A stretch of DNA of 64,000 bases from Enterobacter sp. (GCA_022649305.1 JALCNW010000010.1:18008-82007); one strand, 5' to 3'; positions 39,792 through 50,868 are shown, counted from the stretch's first letter. The notes: generated from the sequence alone by a model not told the origin. A program made the numbers and translations.

Positions 39792-40628
39792 TTATCTGAA
39801 CAGATGCTCCGCATGGAAGCGGAGATGGTCTTCAATAAACGACGCGATGAAATAGTAGCTGTGATCATGCCCCGGCTGGATACGCAGGGTCAGAGGCCAG
39901 TCTTTTTGACGCGCCACTTCCGCGAATACCGCAGGCTGCAACTGTTCTGCCAGGAACTGATCGGCATCACCCTGATCGATAAGCATTGGAATGGCCTGCT
40001 CGGTCAAGCTTGCCTGCAACAGCGCGCAGCTATCCCACTCCTGCCATTGATCAGCATCGTCACCCAGATAATGGCTAAACGCTTTTTGCCCCCACGGGAC
40101 CTGACTCGGGTTCACAATGGGCGCAAATGCCGACACGCTGGTGAATTTGCCAGGATTCTTGAGTGCCATAATGAGTGCGCCATGGCCGCCCATCGAATGG
40201 CCACTGATCGCGCAGCGATCGCTGACCGCAAACTCAGCCGCAATCAGTGACGGTAATTCGTCACGAAGGTAGTCATACATACGGTAATGACTTGCCCACG
40301 GCTGCTGCGTGGCGTTCAGATAGAACCCGGCGCCTTTGCCTAAATCGTATCCCGCATCGTCTGCTACATCATCACCGCGCGGGCTGGTGTCCGGCATGAC
40401 CAGCACAATCCCGAGTTCTGCTGCCACGCGCTGAGCGCCTGCTTTAGTGGTGAAGTTCTCGTCGTTACAGGTAAGACCGGAAAGCCAATACAGCACCGGC
40501 GGTTTTGCGCCGTTCGCAGCGTCAGGCAGAAAAATGCTGAACGTCATGGCGCAGTTCAGCGTGGTGGAGTCGTGCCGCCAGCGCTGCTGCCGACCTTCAA
40601 AACAACGGTGCTCTTCGAGCAGTTCCAT
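39792..40628 (-). CDS. yeiG: S-formylglutathione hydrolase YeiG
   Basis: YeiG hydrolyses S-formylglutathione to formate and glutathione, the last step of formaldehyde detoxification, in the cytoplasm. The 278-residue esterase-D family protein has the nucleophile elbow SGHSMGGHG (Ser near residue 147), Asp in DQGDADQFL and His in GHDHSYYF as the catalytic triad. The start at 40628 (MELLEEHRC) fits the family; the frame is open 13 codons further. No frmR/frmA neighbours are present. It is convergent with cirA and divergent from an MFS gene. Confidence 0.94.
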   Translation of the reverse strand: MELLEEHRCFEGRQQRWRHDSTTLNCAMTFSIFLPDAANGAKPPVLYWLSGLTCNDENFTTKAGAQRVAAELGIVLVMPDTSPRGDDVADDAGYDLGKGAGFYLNATQQPWASHYRMYDYLRDELPSLIAAEFAVSDRCAISGHSMGGHGALIMALKNPGKFTSVSAFAPIVNPSQVPWGQKAFSHYLGDDADQWQEWDSCALLQASLTEQAIPMLIDQGDADQFLAEQLQPAVFAEVARQKDWPLTLRIQPGHDHSYYFIASFIEDHLRFHAEHLFR

Positions 40629-40765
40629 GCAAGGCTCCTGATGTGTCATGTTATTCATTAAACCCATAATACAGATTATTCATTCACCTGTGAGCAACTT
40701 TCACTTCCGCTCACTGGTCATATGTTGCATCATGAATTAACTTAATTTTAACAATTGGAGCGGTC

Positions 40766-41902
40766 ATGGCGCTGCGCATCGCGCTTAGCGGATTTGTGGT
40801 TTTGGTCGTTGTGATGGGAATAGGGCGGTTTGCCTTTACCCCGCAGGTTCCGCTGATGATCGCGGCGGGACAACTGACGCTAACCAGCGCCGGGCTGGTG
40901 GCCGCCATGAACTATCTGGGCTACTTAGTCGGGGCATGGGATGCCATGCGCGCGCACCGTTTTGTCGAAGGGCGCTTGTATCTTGGCATTACCGGTGCGG
41001 TGGTGTTAACGCTGTTGTCCGCCGTTGCGGATAACGCCATCGTGCATGGCGTCCTGCGTTTTATCATTGGTTGCATGAGCGGCTGGTCGATGGTGCTTAT
41101 CGCTGCGTGGACCAACGAACGACTGGCGCATTATGGCAAACCGAGGCTCAGCGCCGCCGTCTTTGCGGGGCCGGGCGCGGGTATCGCGATAAGCGGATTA
41201 CTGGCCGTCTATATTCAGGCTCATGGGTTATCCGCAGGCGCAGCCTGGCAGATTTATGGCGTGCTGGCGCTGGTGTTAATTGCGCTGGTTGCGCGCTATC
41301 TACCGCGAGTTGGTCAGCTCCATCGGCCTGAAACAGCACCGGCACCGTTAATGTTGACGCCAGATTTGCGCCGTCTTGTCTGGAGCTACAGTCTGGCGGG
41401 GTTCGGCTACATTCTCCCGGCGACGTTTTTATCGCAGATGGCCGCACTGCGTTTTCCCGGCAGTTTATTTGCGCAGTTTGTCTGGCCGGTATTTGGTGCC
41501 GCAGCCGTCGTTGGGATTGCGCTGAGCATCGCCTTGCGTCATATCGCCACGACGAATCGTCGGTTGGCTGTTGTGCTGGCATTACAAGGCGTAGGCGTTT
41601 TTGCTGCCTGGCTCATGCCGGGGATTAGCGGTCTTATTACTGGGGCGTTATTGGTCGGCGGCGGATTTCTCTGCGCCGTTCAGCTTTCGCTGCTTTATGG
41701 GCGTGAACTGGCACCTAATCATACCCGTTACATGGCGGGACTGCTTACCACCGGCTACGCGATCGGGCAGCTAGTAGGCCCCGTCACCTCTGCCATATCG
41801 ACATGGTTCACGCACCGGCTGGAGCCTGCATTAGGTCTGGCGGGTCTTGCACTGTTTATCGGCGGGGCGCTGGTCTGGAATCGTCAGGCTGAAAGGCAAT
41901 AG
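40766..41902 (+). CDS. YbfB/YjiJ-family MFS transporter
   Basis: This 378-residue inner-membrane protein has about twelve helices and the MFS-like opening GIGRFAFTPQVPLM typical of the YbfB/YjiJ family. The substrate is unknown. In K-12 folE is next to yeiG, so this gene is an addition at this spot. The ribosome site TTGGAGCGG precedes the ATG. The gene ends 116 bases before folE, with no clear terminator, so read-through into folE is possible. Composition (GC-rich, G/C third positions) resembles the neighbours, giving no sign of recent transfer. Confidence 0.82.
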   Translation: MALRIALSGFVVLVVVMGIGRFAFTPQVPLMIAAGQLTLTSAGLVAAMNYLGYLVGAWDAMRAHRFVEGRLYLGITGAVVLTLLSAVADNAIVHGVLRFIIGCMSGWSMVLIAAWTNERLAHYGKPRLSAAVFAGPGAGIAISGLLAVYIQAHGLSAGAAWQIYGVLALVLIALVARYLPRVGQLHRPETAPAPLMLTPDLRRLVWSYSLAGFGYILPATFLSQMAALRFPGSLFAQFVWPVFGAAAVVGIALSIALRHIATTNRRLAVVLALQGVGVFAAWLMPGISGLITGALLVGGGFLCAVQLSLLYGRELAPNHTRYMAGLLTTGYAIGQLVGPVTSAISTWFTHRLEPALGLAGLALFIGGALVWNRQAERQ

Positions 41903-42018
41903 CAATTGCAATAATTATCACCGTGAATACTGGATTATGTGCGCCACCTCACGCACAATAAGCGCACACTTTTGCCTCAACGAGGGCAAAAGGCAGCCAC
42001 ACCTGCAGGAGAAAAATA

Positions 42019-42687
42019 ATGCCATCACTCAGTAAAGAAGCCGCTCTCGTCCATGAAGCGCTGGTTGCGCGCGGTCTTGAAACTCCATTGCGTCCGCCAG
42101 TGAATGAACTGGACAATGAAACGCGCAAGCGCCTTATTGCCGGACACATGACCGAAATCATGCAGTTGCTGAATCTCGACCTGAGCGATGACAGCCTGAT
42201 GGAGACGCCGCAACGCATTGCCAAAATGTATGTCGACGAGATTTTCTCCGGCCTGGATTATGCCAATTTCCCGAAAATCACCGTCATCGAAAATAAAATG
42301 AAAGTCGATGAGATGGTGACCGTACGTGACATTACGCTGACCAGCACCTGCGAACATCATTTTGTTACCATCGACGGCAAAGCGACCGTCGCGTATATCC
42401 CAAAAGATACCGTGATTGGCTTGTCGAAAATCAACCGCATCGTGCAGTTCTTCGCGCAGCGTCCGCAGGTTCAGGAACGTTTGACGCAGCAAATTCTGAC
42501 CGCGCTGCAAACGCTGCTGGGCACCAACAACGTAGCGGTATCCATTGATGCAGTGCATTATTGCGTGAAGGCGCGCGGCGTTCGCGATGCTACCAGCGCA
42601 ACCACCACGACGTCGCTGGGCGGTTTGTTTAAATCCAGCCAGAACACCCGCCAGGAATTCCTGCGCGCCGTGCGTCACCACAACTAA
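42019..42687 (+). CDS. folE: GTP cyclohydrolase I
   Basis: FolE opens GTP to 7,8-dihydroneopterin triphosphate, the first step of folate synthesis. The 222-residue protein equals the E. coli length. The zinc/catalytic residues are in [13 protein letters not shown] (Cys and His near residues 111-114) and [11 protein letters not shown] (Cys near 182), and the [22 protein letters not shown] signature region is complete. Ribosome site GCAGGAGAAAAA. yeiB follows 16 bases later, so the two are likely one operon as in K-12. Confidence 0.97.
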   Translation: MPSLSKEAALVHEALVARGLETPLRPPVNELDNETRKRLIAGHMTEIMQLLNLDLSDDSLMETPQRIAKMYVDEIFSGLDYANFPKITVIENKMKVDEMVTVRDITLTSTCEHHFVTIDGKATVAYIPKDTVIGLSKINRIVQFFAQRPQVQERLTQQILTALQTLLGTNNVAVSIDAVHYCVKARGVRDATSATTTTSLGGLFKSSQNTRQEFLRAVRHHN

Positions 42688-42703
42688 TCAGAAGGCAGGA
42701 TCA

Positions 42704-43861
42704 ATGGAGCGTAATGTCACGCTGGATTTTGTTCGTGGCGTGGCCATTCTGGGGATCCTGCTGCTCAATATCAGCGCCTTTGGTTTACCGAAGGCTGCTT
42801 ATCTTAATCCTGCCTGGTATGGCGACATTACCCGCAGCGATGCCTGGACCTGGGCAATCTTAGATCTCTTTGCGCAGGTTAAATTTCTCACCCTCTTTGC
42901 TCTGCTTTTCGGCGCAGGATTGCAGCTATTGCTCAAACGCGGCAAACGCTGGATTCAGTGTCGGCTGACGCTGTTGGTCATCCTCGGGTTTATTCACGGA
43001 CTGTTTTTCTGGGATGGGGACATTCTGCTGGCCTATGGTCTGGTCGGGCTTATCTGCTGGCGGATGATCCGCGATGCGCAAGACGTGAAAAGCCTCTTTA
43101 ACACGGGCGTCATGCTGTACATCATCGGTATCGGCGTGCTGTTACTGCTGGGGTTGATTTCGGGCGGCTCGACAAATCGCTCGTGGATCCCGGGTGCCGC
43201 AAGCCTCCAGTATGAACAATACTGGAAGCTTAAAGGTGGTGTAGAGGCCATCAGCAATCGTTCCGATATGCTCGGTGATAATCTGATTGCTCTGGGCGCT
43301 CAGTACGGCTGGCAGCTGGCGGGAATGATGCTGATGGGCGCGGCGCTAATGCGTACCGGCTGGTTGAAAGGGGAGTTTAGCCTCAGGCATTATCGCCGCA
43401 CAGGGATGATACTGATCGTCCTCGGTATGGCCATCAATCTTCCGGCCATCATTACCCAGTGGATGCTTGGCTGGGACTATCGCTGGTGTGCTTTCTTGTT
43501 ACAGGCTCCCCGTGAACTCAGCGCCCCGTTTCAAACTATCGGTTACGCTGCGCTTATCTACGGCTTCTGGCCACAGTTATCCCGCTATAAGCTGGTGGGG
43601 GCCGTGGCGTGCGTGGGCAGAATGGCGCTCAGCAATTACCTGCTACAAACGCTGATTTGTACGACGCTTTTCTATCGATTAGATCTGTTTATGAAATTCG
43701 ATCGGCTAGAACTGTTGGCGTTTGTCATTCCGGTCTGGATGTTCAACCTGCTGTTTTCGGTCATCTGGCTGCGTTATTTCCGTCAGGGACCGGTGGAATG
43801 GTTATGGCGTCAATTAACCGCGTATGCGTCAGGTCACTCATTGACTAATACATCCAGATAA
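42704..43861 (+). CDS. yeiB: YeiB, DUF418-family inner-membrane protein
   Basis: YeiB is a 385-residue polytopic membrane protein with about ten helices and a C-terminal DUF418 domain (about residues 225-375, ending in FRQGPVEWLWR, its hallmark). It opens MERNVTLDFVRGVAILGILLLN, the HGSNAT-like/acyltransferase-type motif of the family. The function is unknown. The start at 42704 follows AGGCAGGA; the open frame begins inside folE. It is 16 bases after folE and ends 155 bases before galS. Confidence 0.92.
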   Translation: MERNVTLDFVRGVAILGILLLNISAFGLPKAAYLNPAWYGDITRSDAWTWAILDLFAQVKFLTLFALLFGAGLQLLLKRGKRWIQCRLTLLVILGFIHGLFFWDGDILLAYGLVGLICWRMIRDAQDVKSLFNTGVMLYIIGIGVLLLLGLISGGSTNRSWIPGAASLQYEQYWKLKGGVEAISNRSDMLGDNLIALGAQYGWQLAGMMLMGAALMRTGWLKGEFSLRHYRRTGMILIVLGMAINLPAIITQWMLGWDYRWCAFLLQAPRELSAPFQTIGYAALIYGFWPQLSRYKLVGAVACVGRMALSNYLLQTLICTTLFYRLDLFMKFDRLELLAFVIPVWMFNLLFSVIWLRYFRQGPVEWLWRQLTAYASGHSLTNTSR

Positions 43862-43891
43862 CGATCTGGATCACAATCATTAACAAAACGG

Positions 43892-43907
43892 ATGTAACCG
43901 TTTTCAT
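43892..43907. promoter_or_regulatory. GalR/GalS operator upstream of galS
   Basis: ATGTAACCGTTTTCAT matches the GalR/GalS operator and is nearly identical to the site in front of mglB. It lies three bases before a CRP site, the same layout as at mgl, and implies autoregulation of galS. Confidence 0.85.
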
Positions 43908-43910
43908 CAG

Positions 43911-43926
43911 TGTGACCTCCTTCACG
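43911..43926. promoter_or_regulatory. CRP site of galS promoter
   Basis: TGTGACCTCCTTCACG fits TGTGA-N6-TCACA with one mismatch, about 90 bases before the galS start. Confidence 0.8.
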
Positions 43927-44016
43927 TAGTCCCCTCGCTGTCGCTGCCAAAATAGCCTCCTTGCTAAACACAGGGGGTGTCTGTGAGTTGCTGCAATCCT
44001 TTGAAGGATGGTGAAC

Positions 44017-45039
44017 ATGATCACCATTCGTGACGTAGCCCGCCTCGCGGGTGTATCTGTTGCTACCGTTTCGCGTGTGCTCAATAACAGCGCACTGGTT
44101 AGCCCTGACACCCGTGAAACCGTGATGAAAGCGGTGGCGCAGCTTGACTATCGACCCAACGCGAACGCCCAGGCGCTCGCCACGCAGGTCAGCGATACCA
44201 TTGGCGTAGTGGTGATGGACGTATCAGATGCGTTCTTTGGCGCGCTGGTCAAAGCGGTGGATGTCGTTGCTCAACAGCATCACAAATATGTCCTGATCGG
44301 CAACAGCTATCACGAAGCTGAAAAAGAACGTCATGCCATTGAGGTGCTAATACGTCAGCGCTGTAACGCGCTGATTGTTCACTCAAAAGCATTAAGCGAT
44401 GAAGAACTCGCCGGGTTTATGGACCATATTCCTGGCATGGTGTTGGTTAACCGCGTTGTGCCTGGGTATGCCCATCGCTGTGTGGCATTGGATAACGTCA
44501 GCGGTGCAACGATGGCGACGCGTATGCTGCTGAACAACGGTCATCAGCGCGTAGGGTATCTGGCGTCCAGTCATCACATTGAAGATGATGATATGCGGCG
44601 CGAAGGTTGGCAAAACGCGCTGAAAGACGCGGGCATCATGCCCATGGACAGCTGGATAGGAACCGGTTCGCCAGATATGCAGGGCGGGGAGGCCGCGATG
44701 GTCGAGCTGCTGGGGCGCAATCTGCAGCTCACCGCGGTGTTTGCCTATAACGACAGCATGGCTGCCGGAGCGCTGACGGCGCTCAAAGATAACGGTATTG
44801 CGGTGCCACAGCATCTTTCATTGATTGGTTTCGATGATATTCCCATTGCCCGATACACCGATCCGCAGTTGACCACGGTGCGATATCCCATTGCCTCAAT
44901 GGCTAAGCTGGCCACTGAACTGGCGTTACTGGGGGCCGCAGGACAGCTGGATCCGAGTGCAACACACTGTTTTATGCCGACGTTAGTTCGACGCCATTCT
45001 GTCGCCCCAAGGCAAATTGTGGCTCCGATCACTAACTGA
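44017..45039 (+). CDS. galS: galactose regulon isorepressor GalS
   Basis: GalS is a LacI-family repressor of the mgl operon and its own gene; D-galactose or D-fucose releases it. The 340-residue protein has the N-terminal helix-turn-helix with hinge ([20 protein letters not shown], then [13 protein letters not shown]), followed by the periplasmic-binding-fold sensor domain. The start at 44017 follows GAAGGATGGTG; an in-frame ATG three codons upstream is less likely. It reads towards mglBAC, and both promoters carry the same operator plus CRP pair. Confidence 0.95.
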   Translation: MITIRDVARLAGVSVATVSRVLNNSALVSPDTRETVMKAVAQLDYRPNANAQALATQVSDTIGVVVMDVSDAFFGALVKAVDVVAQQHHKYVLIGNSYHEAEKERHAIEVLIRQRCNALIVHSKALSDEELAGFMDHIPGMVLVNRVVPGYAHRCVALDNVSGATMATRMLLNNGHQRVGYLASSHHIEDDDMRREGWQNALKDAGIMPMDSWIGTGSPDMQGGEAAMVELLGRNLQLTAVFAYNDSMAAGALTALKDNGIAVPQHLSLIGFDDIPIARYTDPQLTTVRYPIASMAKLATELALLGAAGQLDPSATHCFMPTLVRRHSVAPRQIVAPITN

Positions 45040-45051
45040 TTACATGGAGTG

Positions 45052-45067
45052 ATGTAACCGTTTTCAA
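45052..45067. promoter_or_regulatory. GalR/GalS operator of mglBAC
   Basis: ATGTAACCGTTTTCAA is a GalR/GalS operator two bases before the CRP site, matching the E. coli mgl arrangement. Confidence 0.88.
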
Positions 45068-45069
45068 TC

Positions 45070-45085
45070 TGTGAGTAAATTCACA
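45070..45085. promoter_or_regulatory. CRP site of mglBAC
   Basis: TGTGAGTAAATTCACA is a perfect CRP half-site pair (TGTGA-N6-TCACA), about 250 bases before mglB. It explains glucose repression of the operon. Confidence 0.9.
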
Positions 45086-45336
45086 GTATCTTAACAAGGC
45101 GCTGACTATGATGTCAGCGTTTTAGGAGCTGAAACGCTATGTAACGGTGATTAATCACTTTCACTATAGCCAAAGTGCCGCAAACGACCAAAAAAACGCA
45201 TTCTGGAGCGTTACCGAACACGGAAGATAGAATTTTATAAGTGAACTTCGGCGGTCATTATCTTTTTTTTTAACATTTGCCCGCCGACCGTTATTCACAA
45301 CGAGAACTACCCTGCATAAAAAAAACCGGAGATACC

Positions 45337-46335
45337 ATGAATAAGAAGGTTTTGACTCTGTCTGCTGTTATGGCAAGCATGCTTTTTGGCGCAGCAGCGC
45401 ACGCTGCGGATACCCGTATTGGCGTGACTATCTATAAATACGACGACAACTTTATGTCTGTTGTGCGTAAAGCAATCGAAAAAGATGCTAAATCAGCGCC
45501 AGACGTTCAGCTGCTGATGAACGACTCCCAAAACGACCAATCCAAACAGAACGACCAGATCGACGTTCTGCTGGCGAAAGGCGTGAAAGCACTGGCCATC
45601 AACCTGGTTGACCCGGCTGCGGCAGGTACTGTTATCGAGAAAGCGCGTGGCCAGAATGTGCCAATCGTATTCTTTAACAAAGAACCTTCACGCAAGGCGC
45701 TGGATAGCTACGACAAAGCCTTCTACGTGGGTACTGACTCTAAAGAGTCCGGTATTATTCAGGGCGACCTGATTGCTAAGCATTGGGCTGCGAACCCGAA
45801 CTGGGATCTGAACAAAGACGGCCAGGTGCAGTTCGTTCTGCTGAAAGGCGAACCGGGCCACCCGGATGCTGAAGCACGTACCGCTTACGTTATCAAAGAG
45901 CTGAATGAGAAGGGCCTGAAAACTCAGCAGCTGGCATTAGATACCGCGATGTGGGACACCGCGATGGCGAAAGATAAGATGGACGCATGGCTGTCTGGTC
46001 CTAACGCGAACAAAATCGAAGTGGTTATCGCGAACAACGATGCGATGGCGATGGGTGCCGTTGAAGCGCTGAAAGCGCACAACAAATCCTCTATTCCTGT
46101 CTTCGGCGTCGATGCACTGCCAGAAGCGCTGTCTCTGGTGAAATCGGGCGCAATGGCCGGTACCGTGCTGAACGATGCCAACAACCAGGCGAAAGCGACC
46201 TTCGATCTGGCTAAAAACCTGGCCGACGGTAAAGGTGCTGCTGATGGCACCAACTGGAAAATCGAAAACAAAATCGTTCGCATCCCTTACGTGGGCGTAG
46301 ACCAGGCAAACCTGTCTGAGTTTATCGGTAAATAA
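45337..46335 (+). CDS. mglB: D-galactose/D-glucose periplasmic binding protein MglB
   Basis: MglB binds galactose or glucose in the periplasm, feeds the MglAC importer and signals to the chemoreceptor Trg. The 332-residue precursor has a 23-residue signal peptide ending in AHA. The E. coli calcium site is kept (DLNKDGQVQ loop and its distant Glu), as are sugar-binding residues in DNFMS, FNKEPSR and NNDAMAMG. The start at 45337 was chosen by family alignment; the ribosome site is CCGGAGA. It is first in mglBAC. Confidence 0.97.
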   Translation: MNKKVLTLSAVMASMLFGAAAHAADTRIGVTIYKYDDNFMSVVRKAIEKDAKSAPDVQLLMNDSQNDQSKQNDQIDVLLAKGVKALAINLVDPAAAGTVIEKARGQNVPIVFFNKEPSRKALDSYDKAFYVGTDSKESGIIQGDLIAKHWAANPNWDLNKDGQVQFVLLKGEPGHPDAEARTAYVIKELNEKGLKTQQLALDTAMWDTAMAKDKMDAWLSGPNANKIEVVIANNDAMAMGAVEALKAHNKSSIPVFGVDALPEALSLVKSGAMAGTVLNDANNQAKATFDLAKNLADGKGAADGTNWKIENKIVRIPYVGVDQANLSEFIGK

Positions 46336-46416
46336 GTTTAGATAGAGCACGTTCCCAATGGGCGCAATTCGTTGCGCCCTTTTACAACGCGATATGCGAG
46401 ACCGAAAGGTATAATT

Positions 46417-47937
46417 ATGGTCAGCACAAATAGTCAGTCGTCAGGCGAATTCTTGTTGGAAATGAGCAGTATTGACAAGTCTTTCCCCGGCGTTAAGGCT
46501 CTCGATAATGTTAATTTAAAAGTTCGTCCTCACTCTATTCATGCGTTGATGGGGGAGAACGGTGCGGGTAAATCGACATTATTAAAATGCCTTTTTGGGA
46601 TCTATCAAAAAGATACTGGTAGCATTCTATTTCAGGGGAAAGAGATCGACTTCCATTCAGCCAAAGAAGCGCTGGAAAATGGGATTTCGATGGTTCACCA
46701 GGAGCTTAACCTGGTACTTCAACGTTCTGTTATGGACAATATGTGGTTGGGTCGTTATCCAACCAAAGGCGTATTTGTCGATCAGGATAAAATGTATCGC
46801 GACACCAAAGCGATATTCGATGAACTGGATATTGATATTGACCCGCGCGCGCGCGTAGGCACCTTATCCGTTTCACAAATGCAGATGATCGAAATTGCCA
46901 AGGCATTCTCCTATAACGCCAAAATCGTTATTATGGATGAGCCGACTTCATCATTGACGGAAAAAGAGGTTAATCACCTTTTCACCATCATTCGTAAGTT
47001 GAAGGATCGTGGCTGCGGCATCGTTTATATCTCGCATAAGATGGAAGAGATCTTCCAGCTGTGCGATGAAATCACCATTCTGCGTGACGGTCAGTGGATC
47101 ACCACTCAGCCTCTTGAAGGGCTGGACATGGACAAGATCATTGCCATGATGGTGGGCCGTTCCCTGAACCAGCGTTTCCCGGATAAAGAAAACCAACCTG
47201 GCGAAGTGATTCTGGAAGTGCGTAACCTTACGTCGCTGCGTCAGCCTTCTATCCGCGATATCTCTTTCGACCTGCATAAAGGCGAAATTCTGGGTATTGC
47301 TGGTCTGGTCGGTGCGAAGCGTACCGATATCGTGGAAACCTTGTTTGGTATCCGTGAGAAATCGGGCGGTACGATTACGCTGCATGGCAAAAAAATTAAT
47401 AATCACAACGCGAACGAAGCCATTAATCATGGTTTTGCGCTGGTGACGGAAGAGCGCCGCTCAACCGGTATTTATGCTTATCTGGACATTGGTTTTAACT
47501 CGCTGATCTCCAATATTCGTAATTACAAAAATAAGGTCGGTTTACTGGATACGTCTCGTATGAAAAGCGATACCCAATGGGTAATCGACTCCATGCGCGT
47601 TAAAACACCAGGCCACCAGACGCAAATTGGTTCACTTTCCGGCGGAAATCAGCAGAAAGTGATTATTGGTCGCTGGTTATTAACACAGCCAGAAATTTTA
47701 ATGCTCGATGAACCCACGCGCGGTATCGATGTAGGTGCAAAATTTGAAATCTATCAGCTTATAGCTGAGCTAGCCAAAAAGAATAAAGGGATTATTATTA
47801 TTTCTTCCGAAATGCCGGAATTGTTAGGGATCACAGATCGTATTCTGGTTATGAGCAATGGTCTCGTTGCCGGAATTGTTGACACCAAAACGACAACGCA
47901 AAACGAAATTCTCCGTCTTGCGTCTTTGCACCTTTAA
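46417..47937 (+). CDS. mglA: galactose ABC importer ATPase MglA
   Basis: MglA is the ATPase of the galactose/methyl-galactoside importer. The 506-residue protein contains two ABC domains. The first has Walker A GENGAGKS (about residue 45), signature LSVSQMQ and Walker B DEPTSS. The second has a degenerate Walker A (LVGAKRTD), signature LSGGNQQK and Walker B DEPTRG. This asymmetry is normal for the MglA/RbsA/XylG group. The start at 46417 was chosen by homology. It lies between mglB and mglC, with 81 and 15 base gaps. Confidence 0.96.
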   Translation: MVSTNSQSSGEFLLEMSSIDKSFPGVKALDNVNLKVRPHSIHALMGENGAGKSTLLKCLFGIYQKDTGSILFQGKEIDFHSAKEALENGISMVHQELNLVLQRSVMDNMWLGRYPTKGVFVDQDKMYRDTKAIFDELDIDIDPRARVGTLSVSQMQMIEIAKAFSYNAKIVIMDEPTSSLTEKEVNHLFTIIRKLKDRGCGIVYISHKMEEIFQLCDEITILRDGQWITTQPLEGLDMDKIIAMMVGRSLNQRFPDKENQPGEVILEVRNLTSLRQPSIRDISFDLHKGEILGIAGLVGAKRTDIVETLFGIREKSGGTITLHGKKINNHNANEAINHGFALVTEERRSTGIYAYLDIGFNSLISNIRNYKNKVGLLDTSRMKSDTQWVIDSMRVKTPGHQTQIGSLSGGNQQKVIIGRWLLTQPEILMLDEPTRGIDVGAKFEIYQLIAELAKKNKGIIIISSEMPELLGITDRILVMSNGLVAGIVDTKTTTQNEILRLASLHL

Positions 47938-47952
47938 GATCAGGGGCTCCTC

Positions 47953-48963
47953 ATGAGTGCGTTAAATAAAAAAAGCTTTCTCACTTATCTGAAAGAGGGC
48001 GGTATTTACGTCGTTCTTTTAGTATTACTGGCCATTATTATTTTCCAGGACCCTACGTTCTTAAGTTTACTGAACTTGAGTAACATTCTGACCCAGTCCT
48101 CAGTGCGTATTATTATCGCCCTGGGCGTTGCGGGTCTGATCGTTACTCAAGGTACTGACCTGTCAGCAGGGCGTCAGGTTGGTCTGGCGGCGGTTGTCGC
48201 CGCAACGCTGTTGCAGTCAATGGAAAACGCCAACAAGGTCTTCCCGGAAATGGCGACCATGCCCATTATCCTGGTGGTGCTGATTGTTTGCGTCATTGGT
48301 GCAGTGATTGGTCTGATTAACGGTATTATTATCGCTTATCTGAACGTCACACCGTTCATCACTACCCTGGGTACGATGATTATCGTTTACGGTATCAACT
48401 CCCTTTATTACGACTTTGTTGGTGCATCGCCAATCTCTGGATTTGACAGCGGATTCTCGACGTTTGCCCAAGGATTTGTGGCGCTGGGTAGCTTCAGACT
48501 CTCTTACATCACTTTCTATGCATTAATCGCAGTGGCGTTTGTCTGGATCCTGTGGAATAAAACGCGCTTTGGTAAAAATATCTTCGCTATCGGGGGCAAC
48601 CCAGAAGCCGCGAAAGTATCTGGCGTTAACGTCGCGCTGAACCTGCTGATGATCTACGCATTGTCCGGTGTGTTCTACGCGTTCGGTGGTCTGCTGGAAG
48701 CAGGGCGTATCGGCTCTGCGACCAACAACCTCGGCTTCATGTACGAACTGGATGCCATTGCGGCCTGCGTCGTGGGCGGTGTTTCCTTCAGCGGTGGTGT
48801 GGGTACCGTGGTGGGTGTAGTGACCGGTGTAATCATCTTCACCGTCATCAACTATGGCCTGACCTATATCGGCGTGAACCCTTACTGGCAGTACATTATC
48901 AAGGGCGCGATTATTATCTTCGCGGTTGCCCTGGATTCACTGAAGTACGCTCGTAAGAAATAA
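47953..48963 (+). CDS. mglC: galactose ABC importer permease MglC
   Basis: MglC is the inner-membrane channel of the galactose importer. The 336-residue protein has about ten helices and the BPD_transp_2 hallmarks: GTDLSAGRQVGLAAV early on, and IGGNPEAAKVSGVNV (ATPase-docking loop) around residue 215. It starts 15 bases after mglA with a CAGGGGCTC ribosome region. A terminator follows. In K-12 preTA comes next, but here sanA is immediately downstream on the other strand. Confidence 0.96.
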   Translation: MSALNKKSFLTYLKEGGIYVVLLVLLAIIIFQDPTFLSLLNLSNILTQSSVRIIIALGVAGLIVTQGTDLSAGRQVGLAAVVAATLLQSMENANKVFPEMATMPIILVVLIVCVIGAVIGLINGIIIAYLNVTPFITTLGTMIIVYGINSLYYDFVGASPISGFDSGFSTFAQGFVALGSFRLSYITFYALIAVAFVWILWNKTRFGKNIFAIGGNPEAAKVSGVNVALNLLMIYALSGVFYAFGGLLEAGRIGSATNNLGFMYELDAIAACVVGGVSFSGGVGTVVGVVTGVIIFTVINYGLTYIGVNPYWQYIIKGAIIIFAVALDSLKYARKK

Positions 48964-48976
48964 TACTTCTGTTGAT

Positions 48977-49007
48977 AAAAAAGCCCGCTCATTTACGAGC
49001 GGGCTTT

Positions 49008-49010
<3 letters not shown>
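48977..49010. terminator. bidirectional terminator between mglC and sanA
   Basis: A 10-bp stem (AAGCCCGCTC / GAGCGGGCTT, 48981-48990 with 48997-49006) has a 6-base loop, an A-run before it and a T-run after it. Confidence 0.92.
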
Positions 49011-49769
<759 letters not shown>

Positions 49770-49827
49770 TTACCCGCCTGCTAATCGCAAGAAACAGCGG
49801 TTTGATTGGGGGGATTTTCATCAGATA

Positions 49828-49847
49828 CGCGGGCATTTCTGCCCGCG
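49828..49847. repeat. stem-loop after cdd
   Basis: A perfect 8-bp inverted repeat (CGCGGGCA-tttc-TGCCCGCG) lies nine bases beyond the cdd stop codon. It has no T-run on the minus strand, so it is a 3' stabiliser or a rho-assisted end more likely than an intrinsic terminator. Confidence 0.65.
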
Positions 49848-49855
49848 AGGAGATA

Positions 49856-50740
49856 TTACCCAAGTAAAACGCGGTCGATATTTGAGCAACCCAGCGCTTT
49901 CAGCGTGGCGGCGGTAGCGTCCCACTGGATTAATGGCGCATCGGCTCTTTCGGCCAGAATTGCACGCTGGATATCCGGGTAATCATACCCGTTCAGGCTC
50001 AGCAAATTCAGTGCGCCCTGCAGCGGTGGCAGCGTTGGGTTAAACGCCGCGTTTTCGGCATAGCTGCCGGTGAAGATGCGCCCGTCACGGCATTCCAGCG
50101 CGACACCGCTTGGGGATTTACTGTACGGCGTATGGCTTTTATTCGCAGCAGTGATGGCCGCCTGAGCCAGCGCATCGCCGCTTAACGCGTAGCCATGATC
50201 CTGTTCATCCATCAGCAGTGTTTCAATCTCAAGATCTTTTGGACCAAAGGCGTCTGGCAGATAGTCGCCGAGCGTGTGTGGTTCGCGTCCTGGCAGGTTG
50301 ATGCGCAGTTGCAGACCGCTATTCAGCTCATTCATAAACTGGCGGCAATGACCGCAAGGGGTGTAGTTAACGGTGATGGCGGCCAGCGCTTTTTCACCGC
50401 GCAACCAGGCGTGGCTGATGGCGCTCTGTTCCGCATGGACAGTTTGCTGCATGGTGGCACCAAGGAACTCCATGTTCCCGCCAAAGTACCAGATACCACT
50501 GATGCCGCGAGCAATCGCGCCAACGTTAAAGTGGGACAGATCGGCTCGGGCGCAGGCGGCAGCCAGCGGCAGCAGTGCGAAAGCCAGCGCGTCTTCGTCC
50601 AGTCCCGTAGCCTGTTTCAGCGTCGCGACCTGCTCAGCCGTCAGCAGGGCGGGGAAATGCGCATCCGCCAGAACCGGGGCCAGGGCTGATTGCAAATTCT
50701 CGGCGAACTGGGCGTAAGCAGTTTGAAAACGTGGGTGCAT
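49856..50740 (-). CDS. cdd: cytidine deaminase
   Basis: Cdd deaminates cytidine and deoxycytidine to the uridine forms in pyrimidine salvage. The 294-residue protein has the long two-domain structure of enterobacterial Cdd. The first domain carries the zinc site HAEQSAI (His, Glu) and PCGHCRQF (two Cys); the second domain is degenerate. The start at 50740 is the family start ([11 protein letters not shown]). The upstream region carries a CRP site, and in E. coli the gene is under CytR/CRP control. Confidence 0.96.
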   Translation of the reverse strand: MHPRFQTAYAQFAENLQSALAPVLADAHFPALLTAEQVATLKQATGLDEDALAFALLPLAAACARADLSHFNVGAIARGISGIWYFGGNMEFLGATMQQTVHAEQSAISHAWLRGEKALAAITVNYTPCGHCRQFMNELNSGLQLRINLPGREPHTLGDYLPDAFGPKDLEIETLLMDEQDHGYALSGDALAQAAITAANKSHTPYSKSPSGVALECRDGRIFTGSYAENAAFNPTLPPLQGALNLLSLNGYDYPDIQRAILAERADAPLIQWDATAATLKALGCSNIDRVLLG

Positions 50741-50798
50741 GGCAATGCCTCATAAAGGTTAATGGATCGGTAGTGTACGGAGCCAAAAGGGCTTTATA

Positions 50799-50814
50799 TG
50801 TGATCCAAATCTCA
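50799..50814. promoter_or_regulatory. CRP site of cdd promoter
   Basis: TGTGATCCAAATCTCA fits the CRP consensus with one mismatch, 59 bases before the cdd start; the flanking sequence resembles the E. coli CytR/CRP-controlled cdd promoter. Confidence 0.75.
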
Positions 50815-50868
50815 TTATTTATGCAACTTATGAAAACAAAATGAAAATTGCGCGACGCATCGCAAATT

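Noticed and set aside
42025..42681. 218-residue minus-strand frame inside folE
   Set aside because: Complete overlap with folE; explained by codon bias of the real gene.
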